From positions 8,413,485 through 8,477,484 of the forward strand of contig NC_061073.1 of the NCBI RefSeq assembly GCF_021917145.1: 64,000 nucleotides of DNA, given 5' to 3'. The notes under the pieces are model-generated. The model made no database searches and was not told the origin of the DNA. It worked only from the letters and a program-made list of their open reading frames with translations. Source of the DNA: Hypomesus transpacificus (lineage: Eukaryota > Chordata > Actinopteri > Osmeriformes > Osmeridae). Shown piece by piece: positions 22,980 through 34,899 of the stretch. Positions within the stretch are counted from its first letter, which is position 1. Each line of letters opens with the position of its first letter. Position numbers and translations under genes: made by a program.

Positions 22980-25900
22980 CAGGGTTCGTACGGTCATGGA
23001 AAACCTGGAAAAGTCATGGAATTTTAAAATGGGTATTTCCAGGCCTGGAAAAGTGCTTGAAAAAAATAAAATCCCAAAGGTTTTGGAAAAGTCATGGAAT
23101 ATTGTTTTAATCATATTTTCATTTCGTTAATTTACGCTGAGTTTGAAATAAATCACATGCTTTTAACACGTTCAAAATATAAGCAGGCATACGCTCTCCA
23201 TGCGGCCATAGCCACAGTAACGAAGCGTGCGGGATCATAAAAAAAACAAAGCGTGCGGGATCATGCCAGGAAAGTGTAAATTTAACGATGCTTGGCTACG
23301 AATGGAAAAATACATGTGGGTTACAACAGACAAAGACCCGGGACGAGCAAAATGTCGGTTGTGTGGTGGGAAATCATTCGACATTTCTAATATGGGAGAG
23401 GCGGCATTAACTAGCCATGCCAAAGGTATCAAACATCAGAGCGCTGCTGCTAGCAAAGCTACAGCAGCACCCATCACTGGCTTTCTCACCACAGTGAGTT
23501 CAACTGCTACGCCTAGCACTAGCAGCGCGTCTCTGTCTTCGGCTTCCAAGCAGGGGTTGATAACCGATGCTATGGCAAAAAATGAAGTCCTAGGTAATGT
23601 GGGCACTGAAGGTGGCTAATTCTCATTATTCTTTTAAATCATCCGAAGATGCCAGCCTGCTTTTCCAAAGAATGTTCCCCGATAGCCAGATTGCAAAACA
23701 ATTTGCTTGTGGCGAAAGCAAATGCTCGTATCTCTGCTCGTTCGGACTCGCTCCCCACTTTAAGAGTCTTACGTTGTCCAAAGTGAGGACGCAAAGGGCC
23801 TATGTAATGCTATTTGACGAAAGCCTGAACCACCATTTAAAGTCCAAACAGATGGATTTGCATGTGAGGCTATGGGATGGCGCCAATGTGAAGACCAAAT
23901 ACATCGGCTCTGAATTCATGGGCCATTCATCTGCCCTTGATGTCGTTGGGAAAATGACCAACCTGCTGTCTGAGATTGGAGTCAACAACCTTATCCAAAT
24001 CTCTATGGACGGCCCGAATGTGAACTGGAAAGTGTTCGAAATACTCCAAAAGAGTGTGCAAAAAGATGTGGGAAAGTCGCTTGTCAACATTGGTTCATGT
24101 GGGTTGCATATACTCCACAACGCATTCAGAGATGGATGCAAATCTACAGGTTGGGAAGTTGAACACACGCTCTCCAGCATTTACTGGCTTTTCCACAACT
24201 GCCCTGCTCGTCACGAAGACTTTGTGACGGCAACTGGTTGCAGCACCAACATGCTTCGGTTTTGTAACCACCGATGGATCGAAAATGTTAACGTGTCAGA
24301 ACGAGGAATTCTGCTCTGGCCGCACGTAAAGGCCTACGTGGAGATGGTGGGGAAAGGTGAACTACCCAATCCAAAAGTGAAGTCATTTGAGGCTCTGAAG
24401 GACTGCTGTGCAGATCCTCTCTTCACCGTGAAAGTGGGTATCTTCAATAGCGTTGCAAGAGAGGTCACTCCATTCCTGACCGCCTACCAAACAGACAAAC
24501 CCATGCTTCCCTTCCTCAGTGAGGACATGTTCAAACTCATGAAAGGTAAGCATGAACATATTTTGAAGGCATACATTTTTGCTTTAAGCATTGCAATAGA
24601 ACAACACTCTATTTTGGCTTTTAAATGTCTTGTATCATTTTGACAATTTCAATTAGTGTTGGAGTAATATGTTGGATAAAAACTTATTATAAATATATTT
24701 CTTTCAGAACATTTGAACAACTTTAAAACGTTCTCTGTACTGCACCTATTAAAATGTAAAAGGTGGGTTGGAAGGGACCGTCCCTCTTCTAGTGTAATGA
24801 GGGTTGATTTGAGTTGATCTGCATCTAGAAAAATAATTTACGAATTGGGTACTATTCACTTGTTTGGCGTGTCTGATCAGACAGTGTATCATACTCAAAC
24901 TATTAACACTTATTATTTTGTGAATTTGCCAATAAAGAGTGATCAAAATTCTAATGTTATATATTTGAAATTAATCATTATTTTCATGTCAATATTTGAA
25001 GGGCTCATGGGACGATTTCTGAAGGAAAACACCCTGAGGGAGGCCACCTCCACACTGAAGCTCCTCCATGTTGCTTTTCAAGACAGCAGTCTGCACAAAG
25101 ACTCTTCCAAGATTGACATTGGATTTGCAGCAGAAACCACCCTAAACCAACTCAAGTCTTCCAAGAAGATTTCAGAGAGGCAGGTGCTGGAGATCAAGAT
25201 GGACTGTAAGAAACTCTTGATCAATCTGACTGAGAAGCTGCTAAAAAAGGGTCCAGTGCATCACCAACTGGTGAGAAGCATGCAGTGCCTTGACCCAAGA
25301 CGCATGGCCGTGTCCAAGGATCTGTGCGTGCCCCAAATGAGAAGAATGTTGCACACACTTGTTGAGGCCAAACACGTAGACGAGTCAGTGTGCGATGACA
25401 TCCTCCGAGAGTTCAGTGAGTTTTGTGACTCAACTGCTCTTCAGGCCAACTTCAGGGAGTTTGACCCCAAGACAGACCTGGATGGATGGACACCCTCCTG
25501 TTTGAGACAATGGGGTCGAAACCATCATTTTCTAGAGTGTGGGATGTGGTGAAGGTACTGCTTGTCCTGTCTCATGGACAGGCCAGTGTTGAGCGTGGAT
25601 TCTCAATCAACAAAGAAATGATTGTAGAAAATCAGAAGGAGATGTCCCTGGTGGCTCAGAGGCTCATTGTCGACCATGTCAGGTCTGTTGGGGGCGTAAA
25701 CAAGGTCGAGATCACCAAAGAACTGTTGCTTTCAGCTGCAAGAGCCAGGCAGAAGTACCATGGGTACCTGGATGAAGAGAAGAGAAAGAAGGAGAGGCAA
25801 GGAATTGACCTGAAGAGAAAGGCCCTCACAGATGAGCTGGATGACTTAAAAAAGAAGAGGGCAAGATTGGAGACGGATATTAGCGCACTTCAGAAATCAG

Positions 25901-26651
25901 CAGATGAGTATGCTGAGAAAGCAGAAGCTACAGGCCAACTGACCTTCATCACCAAATCCAACAGCTTCCGCCGAACACAAAAAGAGAAGAAGGTAGCTCT
26001 GCTGGAGATTGAAAAGCAGATAGATGCGAAGGTCACAGAAATGAAACGCTAAGCTGGCAAGTTACTGTTCAGTTAAGGTCCCGAGGACAGTAAGAAAGCA
26101 CCTTTTTTTTTCTCTCATTACAACTTGGACAGGTTGCCACCAGCTATTCTCTCTTACTAGTCTCTCAAGGGGACAGAAGTGTGTGTGTGTGTCAGTCAAA
26201 CACAAAAAGAAAGCACTTGTTATGCAAATGTTGTTTTATAAACCTGTTTAAATGTGAAATTCTTTTTGTTGATTAATGGTCAAAGAGTTTGTTTCCAACT
26301 CAACATTTTGTTAAATTTTGCACTAAAAAAGAGAAAGCAATGTGTGCACTAGCTGGATGCTACTACTAAAGCTCTTATTGATGTGTCAGTGTTATGAATG
26401 CCTGTCAAACAGAGTACATTTATAAATGTTTGTTCTTTTAATCAACTATTGTCTCTCATTCATTTGTGTCATCTAAGGTATACTGTATGCTTTGGAATTC
26501 TCATTGTTTGTTTAAATACTACATTTTATAACTTTTTAACGTATACACCAAGATTTCACAAAAGGTTTGGTCATGGAAATTTGGTTTAAAGTCATTGAAA
26601 AGTCATGGAAAAGTCATGGAAATCCATTGGTCAAAATGTGTATGAACCCTG
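22980..26651 (+). mobile_element. Second hAT-type transposon, 3.7 kb
   Basis: The ends CAGGGTTCGTACGG (22,980) and GTGTATGAACCCTG (26,638-26,651) are imperfect inverted repeats. Both flanks carry GTAAAA (22,974-22,979 and 26,652-26,657), a 6-bp duplication. Subterminal GGTCATGGAAAA / AAAAGTCATGG motifs are repeated at both ends. It carries one transposase gene with a short intron and splits a copia reading frame exactly at the duplication. Confidence 0.85.
23263..26052 (+). pseudogene. hAT-family transposase, two frameshifts
   Basis: The start MPGKCKFNDAW (23,263) leads into a finger, CRLCGGKSFDIS..LTSHAKGIKH. The frame slips near 23,590-23,600, where the extra bases GGTAATG would account for it. 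It then runs open to 24,545, including VMLFDESLN, ISMDGPNVNW and CNHRWIEN. An intron spans 24,546-25,001 (GTAAGC to AG, phase kept). Exon 2 begins GLMGRFLKEN and slips once more near 25,500 (one base short). It ends with the hAT dimerisation signature LLVLSHGQASVERGFSINKE and a C-terminal coiled coil to the stop at 26,050-26,052. Length and block order are those of a full-size hAT-like protein. Only two small lesions suggest recent activity. Confidence 0.8.
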
Positions 26652-26984
26652 GTAAAAGGAATGCTTACTGAAAGATTCAAAATGAAAGACATGGGAAGGT
26701 TGAAATATTTCTTGGGCATAGATTTTTAACAAACAGAGGGTCTAGTCAAAATGTCACATAAGGGATATGTGAGGAAAATACTAGATAGATTTGATATACA
26801 GGACTCTAATTCTAGGGAAACTCCATGCAAACCACAGCTTGAGTATGCAGAAAATGCAGAAAAAATTTAAGAACCAAAGAAGTTCAGAAAGGCAGTGGGA
26901 AGTTTGATCTGCTTGTCCACTTTCACAAGACCAGATTTAAGTTTTGTCATCAGTAGCAGTGGACCCCGAGTGCAACACAACAGA

Positions 26985-27222
26985 ATGTTTATTAAAATGA
27001 CATGCTGCTACTAGGTATTTCAGGACATGCTGCTCCTACTGTATATCTCGTTTATTACACAATGTTCATTTTTGGTGCAGTGTTTAATTGAGGGCAACAT
27101 TTAATCGAAGAAACACTGTACATTGAAATGTAATTTCATGTGCTCTTGGGGGCCCTCTGGTGGCCACAGGGGCCCTTAGCAGACGCTTAGTTTGCTCATG
27201 CCTTGGGCCGGCCCTGCGCACA
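26985..27222. other. Small insertion inside the copia RNase H region
   Basis: The copia coding sequence breaks near 26,985 and resumes near 27,225. The intervening bases end in CTTGGGCCGGCCCTG, a form seen at ends of teleost hAT elements. The left border is unclear, so the class is a guess. Confidence 0.4.
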
Positions 27223-27607
27223 AACAAAGGTGTATGAAGACAACCAAGGTACCATTGCACTACCCAGAAACCCAATATGTAGTTTAAAGGTTTATTCAAG
27301 ACATGTTTGGTACTTAAGAGTGTGAAAATGTATGTTTACATTGTTTGTAAAAGAGAAGCCTTATTTGTTTTTGTTTTGTGACATAAGGAGCTTAGAGCGA
27401 GTGGGGGTGTTAAAGTATTACGCTCTTACTCATTGTATTACGGTGACAGGTGAATTCCCTATTGTTTTATTTGAAGGTAATACGGTTCTGATGACATCAC
27501 GCTGTGACCTAATTGTATCACCACATGGTACTGAGCTCATGTTGATGCTTGTTGGAAATGGTTCTGTTGAATAAAGCTATAAAAGAGAAGAATAAACTCT
27601 GAGCAAC

Positions 27608-28303
27608 ATTTTTGTTGTTTTCAACTTAGCGATGGTGAGTTGCGCACCTGAATTCAACAAACTGCTTTGATTTTACAAGCGTTGATTGGGATACTGAGTT
27701 AATTTTTTCCGGGATTATCAATCTAAATGATTGCACCAACTAATAAAGTAAATTGTTAAAACTAAAACTTAAGATTTTACTGGGGCCCAACAGATTTATA
27801 CTGGGGCATGTGTCTTAACGACGCCCCTGCTGTCAACATTTGGGTACAAAAATCTGGGCCTGCGCCTTTGTCCATTAATTGTTTGTAGCCTAGTGGGACA
27901 AGTTATCCCTTACTTCTCAGCATGACAAATACAAGGTTATGTACTGTGACCTTAGATTTTGTGTGAGAGCGTGAGAAATGCTTGAAATGCATGAGTCTCA
28001 CGCATTCGTTGTGAGACCTAAGAGCCCTGATTATCATCATCTTCTTCTCTTTTCCAATTAAGGAAACGGAACCTTGATTTGTTTGTCATTTTCATTTATT
28101 ATAATTTAAGATTTTTGACTATACTAATATCTCACAATCTTCATGCTACTACACTGCCACCCTGACTTCATTGAACCCAAACAACTCTTGTGCATTGTCC
28201 TTCATGTTTTGCTCTGAAAATCAGGTTTCCTGCTTGACCCCCCTGGACTAGGTCTGAGTGTTTGGGCTCTCCACATCTATGGGTGGTGCTTCGCTGTTCT
28301 ATC
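27608..28303. other. Intergenic DNA and ceramide synthase 3' UTR
   Basis: No gene is seen. On the minus strand AATAAA (plus-strand TTTATT, 28,095-28,100) lies about 200 bases past the ceramide synthase stop and is a plausible polyadenylation signal. Confidence 0.5.
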
Positions 28304-31255
28304 TTAGTGCTTGGTGGATCTGCCTCTGGCTCCAGGGTCATTAGTGTGTCTTTTGTGGTTGTCTTTCTCAGAGGTATCAGTTGAGTCATCTTCCTCTTGA
28401 TCACTTCTGTCATCTCCATTAAACTGCAGGAGAGAGAAAGAGAGATGGGGTGTGAAAGAAGCTCAGTAAGAAAGGAAGTCACACATGGAAACACCTTCAC
28501 ATAGAAACACACACACAAACATACGCTGTTGTTGAGTAACTTGTAGAACATGTGTACTATCAGCGCGGCCCAGTAGAGATGTAGCATTTGCAGCAGCAGC
28601 AGCATGGCATTGAAGAAGTAGTAGCCAAAGAATGGGGGGTAAAGCTCAACAGGATACACCCAAGTGCAGTGGATCACCCTTGGACAGGAAAACACTCAAG
28701 CATGAATAGGAATTAAACTTAATCTGCCACCTCATCTAACGCAACTGACCGCCATACCAACAACACACCTGATACTCATCAGATAATCCAATGAGTAAAT
28801 CAGACTAGCCAGTAGCCTACTGGGAATGCAACACTATTCCTATAACAGCCACTACTGAGTCTTTATTTTTGCATCCTATCCCTTTCCCTCCCCATCTCCT
28901 CTACTATCCTGCTCTTCTTCTGCTAACCAAGCACCTCAGAGGATTGGCCAAGTTCTGATAAGCCATGTCAAGACCATAGGACTCATCTGCCACATCCAGA
29001 GCTTTCTGCCTCGACTAGATTCATTCATGCTTATTCTTCTTTTAAGTCAAACCAAAAAAACATGTTCAGTTGTCGTGGTCTTTGAACTGGTGAATGCAAC
29101 TGTAGTCAATTAAGAAAGTTCCCGTTTGACCACAAACTTATCGTCCTGTCCAAGCTCAATAGTGAAGGGTTAGTTTATGGTGTGGTTCTTGCTAAGTCAT
29201 GGCTGGGTTAAGATTGAGTCATAGTTTATACTTACCAGAAGGGCAGGATGATGAGTCGTGTCACCATGAAGACTGTAGTGAACAGCACAAACACAATGTT
29301 GCAGGTCCACTCCCACTTGGCATAGTTAAACATCTTACCTACCTGTGAGAGGGGGAGAAAAGTAAGCAGACATTGGAAAATTACTGTCAGTAGTTCGCCC
29401 TACTACCTGAGAGTGAGACACATACACCAGCCAATAGCATCAAGGGACTGACCTCCAGCAGCCAATCAGAGGAATCATGCAGCACCATGACAACAGTTCC
29501 AACGCGGATATAGTTTGAACTCCAGGAGAATGCCAACAGAGTTAACGTGGCTATATGATGAATGACTTGTTCTTTGAAGTCCTACACACATACATACACA
29601 CGCCAAGTTGTGGTCACCAACACACACAAACACAAACACACATTTTTCAGGGTGGGCATGGGAGGCAGGATTTTAACACACAAACCCCCCAAAAATCTGA
29701 AAATCTAAATCTAAAGACATACCAACCAACACAAACTTACCTTACGTTTAACATCGAATGTGAGGCTGAGAAGTAGAGAAAAGTAGAAACTCATCTCCAC
29801 CATGTAATACCAATACTGAGATGGCAGCATGGACTACACACACACACACACACACATATATATACACACACACAAACAAATACAGACATACATACAAGTT
29901 GTCATGTTTCTCTGGTTAGCAATAGAGGTTTAGACTGACAGATTGTAATTCTTGTTTGTGTGCGTGTGCGTATATATGTCCGTGTCAGTTACCTGTTTAG
30001 GGAAACCAGCCCAAACCTCCCTTAGGTCATAAAACCATGGTTTCTAAAAAAAAGAGGAGGTAGGTTAAAAAGTGGAAGTGATAGAAAATGATTGAAGGAC
30101 TATACAAGGGAGTAACTGTAACAATCCATGCATGTCTATGACGGCAGCTCTGCAGTAGAGCACATGGGAAAAGTCTGGTGAAACCCTGGGAGGTGGGGTC
30201 TAGAAAACAAGAACAGGAGAGGGAGACAGAGAGACCTTGACACATATCCCACAGCCACAGCCTACATGATGTGGTCACATGCAACAACAAAAAATTGACT
30301 TGTGCGCTTCGGCACAGAACCAAGGAGCCATACTCACATCATATAAAGACAACAGTCCTCCTACAAACGCACTCAGGTAAAACACAAACCTCCAGCTGGG
30401 GAGAGACAGCCACACCATAACCATAAGGATACACACAGAAGAAAACCATGCTCAAACACACGTATGTGTACAGAGGTGGCTCACCTGGCTTCACAGAACT
30501 TCTTGCAGAGGCCTGGTCTGTCCTGGTTCCTCCTCCTCCTGAACCAGATGTTGACACGCCTCTCGGACCACCCTGTCTTCTTACACAGAGCCCTGACATT
30601 CCCCTGGGGGGGGAGGGGGGGCTGCATCATACATTCTCATATAATGTTCTCTCTGATAGTAGCAGGTCTAGCTCTAACTTATAGGCTGACATTTGAAATA
30701 GACTGCAATACACTATTACCTAACCATAGTATAAGGTACTACTAATCCAAAATGGATCAATAATACTGAAATATGTTGTTTTAAAATAACCACTGTGTCC
30801 CCCTTTCATGTTTAAACAGTGGGAGAGCTTCTTTGGTCAGAGTAGGGCTGCAGGTGGGTCCTGTACCTGTGTCGGGGTTCGTGATTGGGTGAGGAAGTAG
30901 TGTTGAAGGAGGGGGTTGTGTTCTGCTGTGAGATGTAGCCTATCCGTGAACCCCAACAGTCCAGCCAGAGGGAGGGCTATGTACCTGTAACACCACACAG
31001 CCAATGGGGAACATCACCAGGCAATGAGGCTAAAAGAAATTCAGAAAAGACAAAAACTAACACACGAGTAAACAGCACGCACCTTTCAAACAGGTATCTG
31101 ATAAAGAGCAGGAAAAAAGCATAGGGCAGGGCAGCGTACAGGTGCGAGGGTTTGGCGTAAACTCGACCACCTCTGTCCTCCAGGTCTGACCAGCTCAGGT
31201 TAGCTGGGAGCCACAGGCGTTCCCACCACAACCACTCACTGATGCTCTGGCCCAT
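28304..31255 (-). CDS. Ceramide synthase (CERS2/CERS3-like), complete
   Basis: This ER membrane enzyme joins a fatty acyl-CoA to a sphingoid base. Coding exons: 31255-31083, 30984-30867, 30603-30485, 30395-30338, 30043-29993, 29833-29741, 29581-29453, 29342-29236, 28678-28525, 28423-28304. They total 1,122 nt (373 aa), with GT-AG borders throughout. Residues 1-60 carry [15 protein letters not shown] and the first membrane segment. The Hox-like part reads [19 protein letters not shown]. The Lag1p motif is intact: [15 protein letters not shown], then [17 protein letters not shown], with the two catalytic His. The last exon gives an acidic tail, [19 protein letters not shown], in the place of the CK2-phosphorylated tail of mammalian CERS. 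The longer open frame through the last exons is not the spliced one. Paralogue choice between CERS2 and CERS3 is uncertain. Confidence 0.93.
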
Positions 31256-31271
31256 GGTATTGGGAAACAGC

Positions 31272-32216
31272 CTGTGGACACAATAAACCCAAACACATCC
31301 CGCAGGTTAGTGCAACACTGTCAGTGCGAGTTATAAAGATAAATGAGCCAGCACCGGAGATATGCAGAGGGAAGGGAAGGGTGAGTGATATGGGGAAGAA
31401 CGTACAGATAATGAAAAGATAAAAAAGCATAAGAGGTATGGGCCATAAAGGGAACTAAAGATAGAATGGAGATAAAAGTATCGGCTTTCTTGGACTCTTG
31501 GACTATTGATGAATGAATGAGATGAAAGCCAGCTTGGTGAAGCTGGCATGTCTGGACTGGACAGTGTGTGGCGTGAGCTGTGGACCAGACAGAAGATGTA
31601 CAGACAAAAATAGAGAGAGGAAGAGTTTGGAGAGGAAAGAAAGGAGGGCGGAGAGAGAAAGAAGAGTACAATAACTGTCAAGCGTTTCAAGTGAAATGTC
31701 ACTGAAATTGGACGCAGGAACATACACCAACGTGATGGTTAAAGAAAAACAGACACGTACCTCCCAATGGTGTAGTGTGTGGAATACTGTGTTTACTCCG
31801 TAAAAGGCCCTGTAAAACAGTCTGTCAAACAACTCCACCTGATTGTAGTGAAAATATGTTTCTCGTGCCTTTGGTGTTGGTTAATGAGCACACAACAAGA
31901 AAACATGTAACACAACAAAGGTCTCCCCCATGAAGTCCAACACAGAATAAAGTAATGACAATCCTCGGAGTATGTATTTAGTGTATATATCTGTGTGTGT
32001 GGTTGCATCCATGTGTATGTTTGAACGTGCTTGTCGCTGGAAACTCACCTAGTAAGCCGGGCTGGGATACAGTTCTCTTGGTATCACGTATTCCCTCTAA
32101 CTTCCACTATCCCACACTGCACATGTTCACGCCCAACTAGAAGCCTGTCATAGGCTAGCTGTCTCTGGAGTTAACCTGTCACAAAGCTATGTGGCTTTCA
32201 CAAGGCAGGCTAGCAT
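31272..32216. other. Upstream region of the ceramide synthase gene
   Basis: An acceptor (CCACAG) at 31,272 means a 5' non-coding exon lies further upstream, but I could not place it. No other gene is visible. Confidence 0.5.
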
Positions 32217-33040
32217 GGGGGAAGGACGGACGAGAAACCTTCTTGCAAAAACCCACAGACACCAACACCTCCAAAGTTGTCTTCTCACCCTTTTACAAAG
32301 CCATTGCTAAGGGTTTTCATCTTATGACCAAACGTTTAGAGCTACAGATCAAACATTTTCCAAAATTCTATGTAAGCTTTGTGAACATCTGAAAGTGTGC
32401 CCATTCAAACTGACAGGAAATTAACCATTTGATGATCACTGGACACCACAACTGTTCAGCTCTTACTGTCTGTGGGCCTCAATTCAAACTGTGAAAGGCA
32501 CATAACTTAAAGCTGTTCATTGAATAGGTGAGCAACCCTTTCCCCCTCAGAGATGTTCATTTGGGGACAGTACATTTCATTTACAGATTGAAGATCAGAT
32601 AAGACTAGTGGTCTCCAAACTTGTCTCCAATGATGCTGAGTCACAGCAGACATCAAAGCATAAGTTAAGAGAGGATGTTTTTAGTTGGAACAGTCTACAG
32701 GTTAAGCATTGATGATCATCGATGACTCATTAAGTATTCATGTTTTTCTTTTATTGCTTCAAACAAAACATGCATTAGACTCAGAGTGTACATAACAAAA
32801 TAAGCGATGTCACAACATTTTAGAAATTAGACAGGAAATGTAGTAGTGCACACAGAGTACTTCTTTTGTCAATAAAATCTAAAATAGTCAAAGTAACAAG
32901 CCCTACTGTGCACAATGTGCTGAGTACCATACACAATAAAATGTGACTTGTGTACAATATACTGTGTTTTGTGTACAATGTACAATGCATCCAAAACTGA
33001 TGTTCTTCTGTGAAGTATTACAGCAAAGCAGAAGAGTGAT

Positions 33041-34156
33041 TTAATTTTGGATTCTTTCAATAAGTTTGGCTACTTTGCAACGTAGGTTACTTTTTTTGCC
33101 ACAGCTTTTCAGTGTATACACAACTTGACATTGAAGGCTGGACCCTTCTTTTGTCTCCATCACCTTGGTGATTTTAAACACCTCAAAAGGCGGTATCAGA
33201 ACCTCTTCCTCATGTGGAAGTGTAGAGTATTTTTCAAGGGCTGCACCGTGGAGGGTTTGAATGTCGAAGCAAGTCACATTCCCAAACCTCAAGGCTGACA
33301 TTTTGTTTTTTGAGCTTGAAGTAAACTGGCCAAATCGCATCATGGTCCCTTTTTTGCCGTTGAATACAACGTTGGTTCCGCGGAAGGTTTTCTGCTTGAT
33401 CTTCAACCATTTTTTTATATTTTTCTTGTTCAGCTTTTGTAAGGCTCTGGTGAGGAGGAAGTGGAGGGAGTGGTACTGGTACCCAGACGTGTACTCCGCC
33501 TTGCCAATGAGGGTGGCTCTATTAAAGGGTTTGAAGATCTTGACGTATGGGTTGACATACACATGAATGGCCATGGCCTCCATTTTATCTAGAGGACCTG
33601 ACGATTTATTCTTGTAGTATGTTGCTGCCTTGTCCCAAGCTTGATCGAAATCCTTGCACTTTTCTCTCTCTGCATTTAGGTATGTCTGTTGGACTTTCTG
33701 GAGCATCTGTCTCTCACAGCCCTGATAGTCGTCGTCTACAGAGTTGTCGGTCATGTTCAGAGAGTAAATGGAGACAAGATTGGAGCTGGCTTCACGAAGA
33801 ATGTGCTGCACCTTGAGAGGAATCAGGAAGAGAATCCATTATACATTACACAAGAGTTCAGACATTAGCGAGCAGTCTACAATACAGTCTAGAAGTTTGT
33901 GAGCAGTCTAAAAATACAGTCTAAAAGTTTGTGAGCAGTCTAAAATACAGTCTAAAAGTTTGTAGGCAGTTAGAATACAGTTGAAGCTTGGGATTTGTCT
34001 AGAGTAAAGCTTAAATGTTGGTGATCATCTAGTACACAGTGTGGACATTTGTCATCGAGATCAAATAGTCAAACTTACCCTATGTAAGTCTCCGTTTGCT
34101 GTCCAAACACCCAAGACAAACAACATGCCAAAGAGCAGCTTCTTTTTTGTCGCCAT
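33041..34156 (-). CDS. Secreted NAD-arginine ADP-ribosyltransferase (ART family), complete
   Basis: The enzyme transfers ADP-ribose from NAD to arginine on extracellular or cell-surface proteins. Exon 1 (34156-34079) encodes 26 residues, a signal peptide beginning MATKKKLLFGMLFVLG. Exon 2 (33811-33041) encodes the rest, giving 282 aa. The join is in phase (GTAAGT donor, CAAG acceptor). The three catalytic blocks are present: FRGTNVVF (R), GQFTSSS (S-T-S type) and HEEEVLIPPFEVFKI (E-x-E). Two Cys pairs typical of the fold flank the domain. The C-terminus ends LIERIQN with no hydrophobic GPI signal, so the product should be secreted rather than anchored. Teleosts have many ART paralogues, and I give no symbol. 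Confidence 0.9.
33858..33990. repeat. Tandem repeat in the ART intron, about 34-bp unit
   Basis: About three and a half imperfect units of GTTTGTGAGCAGTCTAAAA plus TACAGTCTAAAA lie between exon 2 and exon 1. Adjacent units show no unique spacers, so it is not a CRISPR-like array. Confidence 0.8.
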
Positions 34157-34311
34157 GACAATGATAAAAGGATAAAACTGCAATACAACAAAAGTATTTG
34201 GGATTTTAAGTCATTTACGAATTTAAGTCAAAGCAGAGAAAATATCTCAATAGTAGGGATATATTTTAGTCAGTATAGTTTGTTTCTGTCTTAATCTGCA
34301 TTCTAAATGGG

Positions 34312-34319
34312 CTTATATA
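34312..34319 (-). promoter_or_regulatory. Candidate TATA box of the ART gene
   Basis: The minus strand reads TATATAAG about 155 bases upstream of the ART start codon. There is no other obvious start signal. The matching position of unit 2 (near 36,452) keeps a weaker TATATA. Confidence 0.45.
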
Positions 34320-34899
34320 CATCATTGATGGGGCCACATATCACAGCCCCGCCTCCTAACTTCTGAGAAATGCTCTATAATTAGTAACATTCACTCCAAC
34401 CACTACTTTTACACACATATGCACAAACACACAAGGAAGAATATCCTTTGTATGCTTAATGTTTTGGATTATCAGAATTTGCAACAACATGACATAGACA
34501 TGTTTTGGCTTCTAATTGGACCTTCAATTTCAGAGACATAAAAATAGTTTAATTCGATTTTGATACTGACAGTTACTTTTAACACATACACAACCCACAC
34601 ATACCCCTCAGGAAACAGAAACCGTCTGTGTGAGAGGCAAATGCCATACTTTATTCTTGCAACATTGTTTGATTTCAATTTGTAGGTGAATCCTTTTTGC
34701 CCATCAGTGCATGCACTAATACTGTACAAAAACATACTGCAATGGTTGTAAAAATTACCTGCAGCCTGGCTTGTGTAATATTAGTACAGGCTTTAACTGT
34801 GGGTTTGGATGTTTGGACATGATGTGGTCACATGCAACAACAAAAAAGTGATGTGTGCGCTTGGGCACAGAACTTTCAACTTGTTAGCCTACATACCTT

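Larger units (their letters stand above)
22336..27606 (+). mobile_element. Ty1/copia retrotransposon remnant, interrupted
   Basis: The reverse transcriptase region is plain: W..AMDKEMRSLEENKSF, then KYKARFVAKGYSQKSGTDW and ETFSPTA. After a frame change come MNVKTAYLHAQINHKMYMEQ and LIVWVDYLIITANS. A second hAT is inserted at 22,980. The copia frame resumes at 26,652 with KDMGRLKYFLGIDF and then TFTRPDLSFVISS. The RNase H part (KVYEDNQGTIALPRNP) appears at about 27,230-27,280, after another roughly 230-bp insertion. A purine run and TGTTAAAG at 27,408 mark the likely 3' LTR, which holds CTATAAAAG and AATAAA. Stops and frame changes show it is dead. The 5' LTR was not found. Confidence 0.75.
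32217..34786. repeat. Tandem segmental duplication, unit 1
   Basis: Unit 1 (32,217-34,786) and unit 2 (34,900-36,877) are direct copies. Both begin with GACGGACGAGAAACCTTCTT and both end around GCAGCCTGGCTTGTGTAAT. Unit 1 carries the intact ART gene and unit 2 a broken one. Unit 1 lacks about 165 bp found in unit 2 at 35,134-35,300. Unit 2 lacks the stretch equal to about 33,709-34,313. Confidence 0.85.

Noticed and set aside
28168..28430. Long C-terminal extension of the ceramide synthase open frame
   Set aside because: It reads through an intron. The spliced last exon in another frame gives the expected acidic CERS tail and an early stop.
33858..33990. CRISPR-like appearance of repeats in the ART intron
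   Set aside because: The units are contiguous without unique spacers, and the window is vertebrate nuclear DNA.
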